Made by a program: the position numbers and the translations under genes. The notes under the pieces are model-generated. The model was not told the origin of the DNA, did no database searches, and was given only the letters and a program-made list of their open reading frames with translations. DNA of 64,000 nt, taken from assembly GCA_964410125.1 (NCBI GenBank), contig CAYPGQ010000013.1, positions 1 through 64,000 of the forward strand, read 5' to 3'. This document shows, piece after piece, positions 56,519-64,000 of the stretch. Source of the stretch: G020348385 sp964410125 (GTDB lineage Bacteria; Acidobacteriota; Aminicenantia; Aminicenantales; Aminicenantaceae). Every line of letters begins with the position of its first letter. The stretch's first letter is position 1.

Positions 56519-57843
56519 CTATCCAATTCTCCACCGATCATATTCATCGACCCAAATGTTGGTATCACATCGGCCACAAAATGCCCCCGGACAATTTCCT
56601 CGAGAGCCGCCACAATATGGAAGCAAGGAGCTCGCAGATGGAGACGGTAGGGTTTGTCCGTTCCATCTGATACAATGTAAAATCCCAGCTCGCCACTTCC
56701 GCCCTCGACAGCAAAATAAGCCTCGCCTTTAGGCGGACTAATCCCGTGACCACTCATGAATAATTTAAAATGACTGATGAGACCTTCAATGTTTGTGTAC
56801 GTATCCTCTTTGGGCGGAACGATATATTTTTTTCCTGACAGAATTCCGGGATATTTTTCCTTTTCTGTTCCTTCAAGATTTGGAGAAAGCTTGATCCTTT
56901 CCTCAGGCTTTTTTGTTCTGGAAGCTTTGATAGCTTCAGCCGGCTCCAATCCTTTTGTTACTGATTCGGATGAAGAAGAAGGTTTAGGGATTTTTTCCAT
57001 ACACTGCTCGACCATCCTCAAACTCTGCTCCATTTCTTGCATACGGACCATATATCGGTCGAAATTATCCCCTCTCTCACCAAGTGGAATTTCAAAATCC
57101 AGCTGATCATACACGAGATACGGGAAAGCTTTACGCACATCGTAATTGACACCCGTAGACCTGAGGCATGGCCCTGTCCATCCGTAATTGATCGCCAACT
57201 CCGGAGTCACAATCGCAATATCTCTCGTCCGGTTGAGAAAAATCTTATTTTTGCTCATCAGACCATTGCAATCCTTGAGCACTTTGCGGGTTTCATCGAT
57301 GGCAATACGGGCTGTTTCTTTCCAATCAGAAGGAAAGTCTGACCTGACTCCTCCGATCCGGATAAAAGACGTGGTCATGCGGGCGCCGGTCGTTTGCTCC
57401 ATCAAATCCCATATGTACTCTCGAGCTTTCATCATGTACAGGAAGACTGTAAACGCCCCGCATTCCATACACATGGCAGCTAAAGCTGTGAGGTGATCGC
57501 ACACCCGTGAGAATTCGTTTAAGATGACTCGAATGTACTGGGCTCGTTCCGGAGCTTCAATCCCCAGCATCTTTTCCAGGGTCATGACATAACCCGTGTT
57601 GTTGATCAGTGGAGAAACATAATTCATCCGGTCTGTGTAGATCAGCATGTTAAAAAAGGTCTTGTTCTCACAGATTTTCTCGAATCCTCTGTGTAAATAC
57701 CCCATCTCCAGCTCACAGTTGATGATCTTTTCTCCATCCAACTCCAACATTACCCTTGTTGTACCGTGCATCGCGGGATGAGATGGACCCATGTTGATAA
57801 GCATGGTTCCTTCTCTGGCTTCCTGTTGTATCCTATATTTCAT
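56515..57843 (-). CDS. nuoD: NADH-quinone oxidoreductase subunit D with hydrophilic insertion
   Basis: 442 residues. NMGPSHPAMHGTTRVMLELDGE near the N-terminus, the RIGGVRSDFP segment, and SGELGFYIVSDG near the C-terminus are hallmarks of the 49-kDa subunit that forms the quinone site. Between about residues 287 and 346 lies an insertion of about 50 residues, rich in Ser, Lys, Glu and Pro, in place of the short loop before IEGLISHFK. It is separate from nuoC, unlike the fused E. coli form. Confidence 0.93.
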   Translation of the reverse strand: MKYRIQQEAREGTMLINMGPSHPAMHGTTRVMLELDGEKIINCELEMGYLHRGFEKICENKTFFNMLIYTDRMNYVSPLINNTGYVMTLEKMLGIEAPERAQYIRVILNEFSRVCDHLTALAAMCMECGAFTVFLYMMKAREYIWDLMEQTTGARMTTSFIRIGGVRSDFPSDWKETARIAIDETRKVLKDCNGLMSKNKIFLNRTRDIAIVTPELAINYGWTGPCLRSTGVNYDVRKAFPYLVYDQLDFEIPLGERGDNFDRYMVRMQEMEQSLRMVEQCMEKIPKPSSSSESVTKGLEPAEAIKASRTKKPEERIKLSPNLEGTEKEKYPGILSGKKYIVPPKEDTYTNIEGLISHFKLFMSGHGISPPKGEAYFAVEGGSGELGFYIVSDGTDKPYRLHLRAPCFHIVAALEEIVRGHFVADVIPTFGSMNMIGGELDR

Positions 57844-57847
57844 ACTA

Positions 57848-58330
57848 TTATCTCAAAGGTATTTTCGGTTGCTGTTTGCGCAGAGGATAATCCTTCCGCA
57901 ATGGGTGCCCTTCAAACCCATCATACATAAAAAGCCGTCTCAGATAGGGATGGCCATCAAAATGGATCCCGAACATATCGAATACTTCTCTCTCTAGCCA
58001 GTTGGCGTTCTTGAAAATGTGGGTTAAAGAGTCGATTTTACAGTCATTTTGTTGCAATCTTGCTTTGAACCTCAACCGCAGGTTTAAGGAAAAGGAAAAA
58101 AGGTGATATACCATTTCATAACGCTCTTCTTCTCCCAGGTAATCAACACAAGTAAGATCGAGCAGCATGGTAAAATCGTAGGGATCTTCTTTTAAAAAAA
58201 TCACGATATCCTGAAGAGCTTCTTTTTTGATGTGGATGATATCATCCCCGAATTGGACAGTCATACCCAGAATATTATCGGAAAATTTCTGTTTGATATC
58301 TTCTAAGATTTTTTCCTTTGAAATCGCCAT
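57848..58330 (-). CDS. nuoC: NADH-quinone oxidoreductase subunit C
   Basis: 160 residues. The 30-kDa subunit signature is ANWLEREVFDMFGIHFDGHPYLRRL followed by FEGHPLRKDYPL. It contacts NuoD in the peripheral arm. Its start lies within the last 28 bases of nuoB, in a different frame. Confidence 0.93.
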   Translation of the reverse strand: MAISKEKILEDIKQKFSDNILGMTVQFGDDIIHIKKEALQDIVIFLKEDPYDFTMLLDLTCVDYLGEEERYEMVYHLFSFSLNLRLRFKARLQQNDCKIDSLTHIFKNANWLEREVFDMFGIHFDGHPYLRRLFMYDGFEGHPLRKDYPLRKQQPKIPLR

Positions 58331-58797
58331 TCATGCCCTTCTTTTTGTATTTTTTCTTGAAGTTTTATTAAAGCATTGATTATCGTTTCCGGCCGTGGCG
58401 GACATCCGGGGATGTAAACATCCACGGGAATAATTTTGTCTATTCCCTGTACAACAGCATAGTTGTCGTAAATGCCTCCGCTTACCGCACAGGCCCCGAA
58501 TGCTACGACCCATTTTGGTTCGGTCATCTGATCATAAACAGTTTTAAGAACAGGCGCCTCCTTATGCGTGATCGTACCGACCACCAAGAGCATATCAGCC
58601 TGTCGAGGAGTGAATCTTGTCCATCCCATGCCAAAACGGTCCAGGTCATAATGCGCACAAGCCACGGACATATATTCCATACCACAACAGGCCGTGATGA
58701 ACGGGTACTGAAACAACGAGAATTTCCGGCCCCATCCCAGCATTGAATTGAAAGTGGTTGTGATGAATCCGCCTTTTCCGTCTTTTTTATGTTTCAT
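58303..58797 (-). CDS. nuoB: NADH-quinone oxidoreductase subunit B
   Basis: 164 residues from the ATG at 58797, which overlaps the nuoA stop by four bases; a GTG nine bases earlier is possible. The N2 cluster ligands are in ACCGMEYMS (adjacent Cys pair), GACAVSGGIY and PGCPPRPE. It passes electrons to quinone with NuoD. Confidence 0.95.
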   Translation of the reverse strand: MKHKKDGKGGFITTTFNSMLGWGRKFSLFQYPFITACCGMEYMSVACAHYDLDRFGMGWTRFTPRQADMLLVVGTITHKEAPVLKTVYDQMTEPKWVVAFGACAVSGGIYDNYAVVQGIDKIIPVDVYIPGCPPRPETIINALIKLQEKIQKEGHEWRFQRKKS

Positions 58798-59156
58798 CGT
58801 TCCCACTCAAATGCCCCCTTTTTCCAGGCATAGATAAAGCCTGCCAGCAGAATGAAGATGTACGCAAACATGACTACCAGTGCGGTTACGCCCATTCCCT
58901 CTTGTATAAATTGTTTGAATATCAATGCCCAGGGGAAAAAAAAGATAACTTCAATATCGAACAATAAAAATAAAAAAGCGACCAGATAATATTTCACAGG
59001 GAACGGATTGATTCCATCCTGAAGATAAGGACTTCCGCACTCAAACTGTGTTTCTTTTGTGGGATTGGTTTTTTTCGGCCCCAGGATTTTATTCATAAAA
59101 ACAAGAACCGCTCCAAGGAGTCCGAATACGACAAATACTAAAAATAGCTCTATCAT
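58794..59156 (-). CDS. nuoA: NADH-quinone oxidoreductase subunit A
   Basis: 120 residues with three membrane helices. FECGSPYLQDGINPFPVKYYLVAFLFLLFDIEVIF is the conserved Cys loop and second helix. It is the first gene of the nuoABCDEFGHI-hydrolase operon; all junctions to nuoI overlap or are shorter than 25 bp. Confidence 0.95.
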   Translation of the reverse strand: MIELFLVFVVFGLLGAVLVFMNKILGPKKTNPTKETQFECGSPYLQDGINPFPVKYYLVAFLFLLFDIEVIFFFPWALIFKQFIQEGMGVTALVVMFAYIFILLAGFIYAWKKGAFEWER

Positions 59157-59176
59157 CTTTTTTTATAAAGGCATAG

Positions 59177-59206
59177 ATTTTATAAAAAACAATCAAAAGA
59201 TGCAAA
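59177..59206 (-). promoter_or_regulatory. Possible sigma-70 promoter of nuo operon
   Basis: On the minus strand TTTGCA (59206-59201), a 16-bp spacer and TATAAAAT (59184-59177) lie about 25 bp before nuoA. The rest of 59157-59315 is AT-rich and must also hold the divergent promoter of the sulfatase gene, which I could not place. Confidence 0.35.
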
Positions 59207-59315
59207 CATTTTTGACAAATTTTTTTTATTCTTTCATAATTACTTTTACGGATATCTCACCTTAAAGAAAAAATGACTGATTCCAATTGATTTACAGGGG
59301 CAACAGGATTACAGG

Positions 59316-62000
59316 ATGCAAATAATGAACGAACAAATTTCCAAAAAATTTTACGCTTGTTTTTTATTGCTTGTTTTGCTTGCGGGTTCCATATGTTGTG
59401 ATTCATCTGGAAAAAAAGAATCTCGACTTATCCGGATTATCGATATTATATCCGAAGAAAATATTGTCCAATCACCTCTAAAAAATATAATCGAAAAATT
59501 CAATTCCGTAGAAGAAGACATCACCGGAAAATGGGCCTTCCTCCCTTATCTATCAAGCCAAGACCAGGAAATTTGGGGAACATCCAGTGGTTATCCCATT
59601 CTCGGTAACCACGAATCAGAATTCCCAGAAGGAATGAAACTTTTTAATGACGGGCAAGAAGTGAAATATTTGAGCGGCAATAAAAAGCAAAAAACCGGCT
59701 GGCGGTGGATCGGAACAAGTGAGTCTTTGGATTTGAGAAAATATAGTGGATACGACAAAACAAGACAGGGTATCATCCTGAACGCAGAGAACTCTTTTCG
59801 ATTCGAAAAACTCCTGCCAGAGGGGAATCTCATCCTCGATCTTTATCTTGTCAATTCTGACTGGCAAAACATACAGCCGAGATTGACGGTATCTTTTAAT
59901 GGATCTGATACTGAAGAATTGGTCATCACACGAAAAAAATGGTTTCGAATCAGAAAAAAACTCGATCTGGGAAAATACACGATCGAGATAAAATATTCCG
60001 ATACAAACGAACAAAACGTTTCAGAGACACCTGTTGTACTCGGTCAAGTTAAAATGACCGGCACTTCCGATATCCTGCTTTTAACCCACCCCAGGAAGCA
60101 AGAGCGCTCGGAACCTCAAGGGGATTTTCATTTTCAATACTACACCTATGTTGCTCTACCAGGAAAAATGAGAGCCGTCCAGTCTGAAATACAATACATG
60201 TATAACATAAGGAACAAATTTCCTTTGTATGATTCCGGAACAGGATCTAATCCGTTTTCCATAAAAAAGAAAATCACGTTTAATGAATATGCTTATAATT
60301 GCCTGACTGCCCCTCTGGAAAGTGAATTTAAAATGGATTTGAACATTCCTCCGAATGCCGTTCTCGAATTCGGGTATGGAATCCTTAACGAATTCAAAAA
60401 CTTAGAATCGGAGCAATCTATCCAATTCCGCCTACTTCTTGAACGGTCAGATAAAGAAGAAACGCTTTTCAGCAAAACGATCAACTGGGAAACGACAAAA
60501 GATATCATCCAGGAAAAGATCGATCTCAGTCCGTTTGCAGGAAGTAAAGTTCGATTGTCCTTCCAAACCAATGATCTCAATCCGGGTAGCAAAAAGGAAA
60601 ATTCCCCTCATATCGTTCCCTTATGGGTAAATCCACTGATTTATCAAATTCCGGAAACAAATCAAACAAATATCATCCTGATTTCATTGGATACGGTCAG
60701 GCCTGACCATCTGGGCTGTTATGGATACCAAAGAAATACAAGCCCGGCGATTGACCGTCTCGCCGCTGATGGCGTTCTTTTCAAAAACACCTATAGCACG
60801 ACATCATGGACACTGCCCGGCCATGTCTCTCTTTTGACATCCTTGAATTGTCTCAACCATCAAGTGTATTTTCCCCTACAAAAAATGAATCCGGACATGC
60901 TGACTCTCGCTGATATCCTCAGAACAGAACAATTCTATTGCGCTGCCTTTACAGGAGGAGGATACCTGAGTGAAACATACGGATTTTCTAAGGGATTTGA
61001 TACCTATCAAGAAATCAAGCTCCGCGGAAACCAAGCGATCCGCCTAGATGAAGCCGAGCGTTTAGCCCAACTGGCATCCCGATGGCTCGAAGACAACAAA
61101 GATAAAAACTTTTTTTTGTTTCTCCATACATACCAACCTCATGATCCGTATGCCAACCTCTCCCCTTCCGGGAAGGAATTTTTAAAAGAAGATGCCGAGT
61201 GGGATCAGGTCAAAATGGAACCTCTTTTTAAAGGAAAAAGTCGATTCGATACCCAAATCTCTGAGAAGGCAAAACAAAACATCATCGCTTTATACGATGG
61301 AGAGATCAAGTACACAGATGTGTTTTTTGTCCAACCTATTTTGGATAAGCTGAAAGAACTCGGGTTGTATGAAAAATCTTTGATCATCCTCACCAGCGAT
61401 CACGGCGAGGAATTTTTTGACCACGAGGCATGGCTTCATGATCATAGTATCTATGATGAGGGAATAAAAATTCCCTTGCTCATAAAATTCCCGGTTACAG
61501 AGCATAAAGGACGCCAAATCGAAAAGATCGCTCGTATAACAGACATAATGCCAACAATCCTTGAACAGATGGAGATTAAAACAAGCTATAAGCAATTCGA
61601 TGGCGCCTCCCTTTTTCCTTTGTTAAATGGGAAGGAAAAAACACAACGGACCTTTGTAAGCGATCTGGCTTTAAGGGAATTCAAAATAGCCCCTACGGTG
61701 ATTTCAATTAATAAAGACAACTTCAAATTCATCCTCAATAAAAAGATATCTTCTCCTTATGCCAAACGGGTGGCTCGAAACTTTGATGGTTCGCAGATCG
61801 AACTGTACGATTTGAAAAAAGATCCCAGAGAAACAAAAAATTTAGCGGCTAACATCGCTTACCGCGAAATGTGCTTTGAACTGCTCGTTGATATCAACCG
61901 ATTGTATGAACAAGCGGATAAGATGAAAAAGGAAAAGGATGAAGTCACACTAGACCAGAGCTTGCGCGAAAGGCTCAAGGCTCTGGGGTACATCAAATAA
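59316..62000 (+). CDS. Sulfatase/alkaline-phosphatase-superfamily lipoprotein
   Basis: 894 residues. The signal (YACFLLLVLLAGSICCDSS) suggests a lipoprotein with Cys27 or Cys28. Residues 40-440 are a large beta-rich domain I do not recognise. The sulfatase fold starts near 450 with ILISLDTVRPDHLGCYGYQR. The nucleophile region is SWTLPGHVSL, with Thr near 499 where classical sulfatases have the C/S-x-P-x-R formylglycine motif. Later come HTYQPHDPY and SDHGEEFFDH. The absence of the formylglycine motif suggests a phosphotransferase or phosphodiesterase. The ATG at 59316 or one three codons later may be used. Confidence 0.85.
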   Translation: MQIMNEQISKKFYACFLLLVLLAGSICCDSSGKKESRLIRIIDIISEENIVQSPLKNIIEKFNSVEEDITGKWAFLPYLSSQDQEIWGTSSGYPILGNHESEFPEGMKLFNDGQEVKYLSGNKKQKTGWRWIGTSESLDLRKYSGYDKTRQGIILNAENSFRFEKLLPEGNLILDLYLVNSDWQNIQPRLTVSFNGSDTEELVITRKKWFRIRKKLDLGKYTIEIKYSDTNEQNVSETPVVLGQVKMTGTSDILLLTHPRKQERSEPQGDFHFQYYTYVALPGKMRAVQSEIQYMYNIRNKFPLYDSGTGSNPFSIKKKITFNEYAYNCLTAPLESEFKMDLNIPPNAVLEFGYGILNEFKNLESEQSIQFRLLLERSDKEETLFSKTINWETTKDIIQEKIDLSPFAGSKVRLSFQTNDLNPGSKKENSPHIVPLWVNPLIYQIPETNQTNIILISLDTVRPDHLGCYGYQRNTSPAIDRLAADGVLFKNTYSTTSWTLPGHVSLLTSLNCLNHQVYFPLQKMNPDMLTLADILRTEQFYCAAFTGGGYLSETYGFSKGFDTYQEIKLRGNQAIRLDEAERLAQLASRWLEDNKDKNFFLFLHTYQPHDPYANLSPSGKEFLKEDAEWDQVKMEPLFKGKSRFDTQISEKAKQNIIALYDGEIKYTDVFFVQPILDKLKELGLYEKSLIILTSDHGEEFFDHEAWLHDHSIYDEGIKIPLLIKFPVTEHKGRQIEKIARITDIMPTILEQMEIKTSYKQFDGASLFPLLNGKEKTQRTFVSDLALREFKIAPTVISINKDNFKFILNKKISSPYAKRVARNFDGSQIELYDLKKDPRETKNLAANIAYREMCFELLVDINRLYEQADKMKKEKDEVTLDQSLRERLKALGYIK

Positions 62001-62014
62001 CTTAAATTATTTAT

Positions 62015-62108
62015 AAAAAATGCTGATGACATCATTCATTTTCAATAAAGCCAATTATCAAATTTCCTTTTAGATGCAGGGTGGGGAGGTTGGCCATCAG
62101 CATTTTTT
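62015..62108. terminator. Long-loop inverted repeat, likely bidirectional terminator
   Basis: AAAAAATGCTGATG (62015-62028) and CATCAGCATTTTTT (62095-62108) are perfect 14-bp arms with a 66-base loop. Each strand ends the stem in T6, as in an intrinsic terminator, and the element lies between the convergent sulfatase and dihydrolipoyl dehydrogenase genes. The loop is far longer than usual. The remaining gap to 62253 has no convincing gene. Confidence 0.5.
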
Positions 62109-62253
62109 ACCCTCCAGGAGAGCCAATCTCACCACATCGGCTTCGTTGCAGCCCATTCGCGGTAGATCACTACAGCATCATGAGCCACTACCTCGCCGCT
62201 GCAGCAATCTTGGCTCTTAAACAATCCAAGTAAAAGAATCAAAAACAAGATGG

Positions 62254-63654
62254 CTAGGTGTTTAATATGTGGAGGGCTTCTCCTTTGGCACTCAGAGCGG
62301 CTTCCATAACTGCTTCAGATAGTGTGGGATGTATGTGATAGGCAGAAGACACATCTTGGAGTTTCATCCCCTTCTCCACACAAAGCGTCAACTCTGCCAA
62401 TAGTTCACTGGCGTTTGGTCCAAGGATGTGCGCTCCGATAATTGTATCCTGCTCATCGGCGATAACCTTGGCCATTCCTTCCGGTTTTCCCATCGTAAGG
62501 GCCCTGCCATTCGCTTGAAAAGAAAACACTCCCGCTTGAACTCGGAGCCCCTTTTCCCTTGCCTGTTGTTCTGTTAATCCCACTGATGAAAACTCCGGTT
62601 CCGTGTATACCGCTATCGGAAGGGCATTATAACGGGTTACTTTCTTCAATCCGGTGGCATTTTCGGCTGCCAATACTCCTTCATGAAAAGCCTTGTGAGC
62701 AAGCAGTTTTCCTCCGTTCAAATCACCGATGGCATAGACTCCAGATATCTCTGTTTCGAGATACTCATTCACTTTCACAAATCCTTTTTCATCAACGAAA
62801 GTTGTTCCGAACTCTAGGAATTCCTCAGAATTGGGGATACGCCCGACCGCTAACAATACTTTTTGGGCATCAAATGTTCGGTTTTTTTTCTCCTTTAAAC
62901 AAAAAGACTCCAGGGTAATTTTTTCTTTATCCCCAGAAACATGTCGAATTTCCATCTGTGTGTATATATTAAGCCCTTTTAGTCTGAGTATTCTTTCCAG
63001 ACGTTTTGTCATTTCTTGGTCGCTTCCAGGTAGAATATCAGGCATGATCTCGAGAATGGTGACTTGACTGCCGAGTCTTTGATAAATGGCTCCCATTTCC
63101 AGACCGATAGCACCGGCGCCAACGATGACCAAATTATCGGGAATTTCAGCCAATTCCAGACCTTCTTTGCTGGTTATGATTGTGTCTCCATCTGGCTGGA
63201 GAAAGGGAAGAGCCGCAGGTTTTGACCCAGTTGCAAGAATTATCCTTTCCGCTTTATAAATGCCTTTATTATTCTCTCCTTGAACTTCGATCTGCCGTTC
63301 ATTTCGTAATTTCGCATCACCCTGGACAAGTTGAACCCCATTTTTTTTCAACAAGAATTCTATCCCCCGAACAAATCTTTCCACAATTTTTTTCCGCTGC
63401 TCTTGAACTCTTCCCCAATTGCATGTCAAGGCATCCAGAGGTCCGTCGAGATATTTATTATCTTTGGTTTCTTTGAAAATTTTTGTCTGATGAAGGAGAA
63501 ACTTCGCAGGTATGCACCCCCAATTCATGCATGTTCCGCCAACCCTTTCCTTCTCGAACAACACAACTTTTTGCTTCAATTGCGCTCCCCGCAATGCCGC
63601 AACATACCCACCCGGGCCTCCTCCGATAATGGCTAGATCAAATTTTTCGTTCAT
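62254..63654 (-). CDS. lpdA: Dihydrolipoyl dehydrogenase
   Basis: 466 residues. FAD site IIGGGPGGYVAA, redox pair Cys42 and Cys47 in GGTCMNWGCIPAK, NAD site VIVGAGAIGLEMGA, second FAD segment VYAIGDLNGG, and the C-terminal catalytic His in YHIHPTLSEAVMEA. It regenerates lipoamide for 2-oxo acid dehydrogenases or the glycine cleavage system; none of these is encoded in the window. Single gene with its own promoter. Confidence 0.95.
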   Translation of the reverse strand: MNEKFDLAIIGGGPGGYVAALRGAQLKQKVVLFEKERVGGTCMNWGCIPAKFLLHQTKIFKETKDNKYLDGPLDALTCNWGRVQEQRKKIVERFVRGIEFLLKKNGVQLVQGDAKLRNERQIEVQGENNKGIYKAERIILATGSKPAALPFLQPDGDTIITSKEGLELAEIPDNLVIVGAGAIGLEMGAIYQRLGSQVTILEIMPDILPGSDQEMTKRLERILRLKGLNIYTQMEIRHVSGDKEKITLESFCLKEKKNRTFDAQKVLLAVGRIPNSEEFLEFGTTFVDEKGFVKVNEYLETEISGVYAIGDLNGGKLLAHKAFHEGVLAAENATGLKKVTRYNALPIAVYTEPEFSSVGLTEQQAREKGLRVQAGVFSFQANGRALTMGKPEGMAKVIADEQDTIIGAHILGPNASELLAELTLCVEKGMKLQDVSSAYHIHPTLSEAVMEAALSAKGEALHILNT

Positions 63655-63684
63655 ATATCCTTACCTTTATATAAATTCTCCCGT

Positions 63685-63713
63685 ATTATACCTTTTCTTT
63701 CCACTCGTTTAAA
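63685..63713 (-). promoter_or_regulatory. Sigma-70 promoter of dihydrolipoyl dehydrogenase gene
   Basis: On the minus strand TTTAAA (63713-63708), a 17-bp spacer and a perfect TATAAT (63690-63685) lie about 30 bp before the start codon. Confidence 0.5.
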
Positions 63714-63814
63714 CTCCATTCCCTCACTCCATATTGCATCTGCTAAAAAAGCATGAGGGGATGTTTTCAACGACAGCGGCAGATTTAGCCTTCCTGAGTC
63801 AACTTTCGAGGGTA

Positions 63815-63919
63815 ACAATATGGGGACGTCCCATCTGGGGACACCCTATGTTACCAACCTGGTTTCTTTTTAAACATAAATTATATAGAGTGTCCCCGAA
63901 TGGAACGTCCCTATATTGT
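63815..63919. repeat. REP-like imperfect hairpin
   Basis: Arms of about 39 bp (63815-63853 and 63881-63919) pair with few mismatches and flank a 27-bp loop. The core is GGGACGTCCCATCTGGGGAC against the reverse complement of GTGTCCCCGAATGGAACGTC. Such GGGACGTTCC-type palindromes commonly flank IS200-like REP-associated transposases. The bases just before it match 50520-50538. The rest of 63655-64000 holds no gene I can support. Confidence 0.6.
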
Positions 63920-64000
63920 CTAAGGACTGTGTGAGCATTGGATAATCCAAACAGCAGTATTGAGAATAGCTCAGGACATCTTTCATGCTTTTTTCCTTGA

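Noticed and set aside
62125..62235. A short minus-strand frame encoding a hydrophobic N-terminus and a CCSGE segment
   Set aside because: No ATG or ribosome site is present, the only start would be a TTG, and it is only about 40 codons.

Overview
The window is 64 kb of bacterial DNA of moderate G+C. It is dominated by extracytoplasmic ABC machinery of the MacB/FtsX type, sigma-54 control systems and a partial NADH:quinone oxidoreductase operon. Several traits suggest an anaerobic or microaerophilic Gram-negative bacterium of the Acidobacteriota / candidate phylum Aminicenantes type. These are the expansion of about 800-residue duplicated permeases, some with PadR-linked N-terminal prefix domains, TolC and HlyD partners that imply an outer membrane, NtrC-type activators, a decayed superoxide reductase and a bacterial glutaminyl cyclase. 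The phylum is an inference; there is no rRNA or universal marker gene here.

Layout. 1-5851 (minus): a truncated DUF5107/TPR protein, then a TldE (PmbA)/TldD pair in which TldD carries a Tat lipoprotein signal. 5988-18273 (minus): a long operon with a tiny hydrophobic peptide, four duplicated permeases, a 90-residue protein, an ABC ATPase and a TolC protein. Divergent from it (18621-21652) lie a soluble GAF histidine kinase and an NtrC-type response regulator. 21878-23353: glutamate dehydrogenase with its own sigma-54 promoter. 23372-37035 (minus): four more permeases, each with or downstream of a PadR regulator, interrupted by a plus-strand glutaminyl cyclase and an AbiEii/DUF6922-like pair. 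37849-42873: an ATPase and HlyD adaptor (minus) divergent from a second NtrC-type regulator and membrane kinase (plus). 42930-45325 (minus): beta-CASP metallo-beta-lactamase protein and two membrane proteins. 45590-49852 (minus): a complete MacA/MacB-like exporter (adaptor, two permeases, ATPase), with a superoxide reductase pseudogene next to it. 50212-50388: a small Cys-rich protein. 50821-59156 (minus): nuoABCDEFGHI followed by a metallo-beta-lactamase hydrolase, without nuoJKLMN. 59316-62000: a sulfatase-superfamily lipoprotein. 62254-63654 (minus): dihydrolipoyl dehydrogenase. A REP-like hairpin lies near the right edge.

The strongest unexpected signal is regulatory. Five sequences fit the sigma-54 -24/-12 pattern (GG-N10-GC, nearly all TGGCA...TTGC). 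Next to three of the loci they serve is the same two-dyad upstream element: a TGTTCG-type dyad, then exactly 22 bp later TGTYC-N6-GRACA. The three loci are the permease/TolC operon, the PadR/permease operon, and the divergent adaptor-ATPase versus regulator-kinase region. The same class of activator therefore probably drives most of the permease machinery as one regulon, with kinase/regulator pairs encoded beside two of the three control regions.

All translations and motif calls were made by eye; no database search was run. No tRNA, rRNA, CRISPR array or intact insertion sequence was seen.
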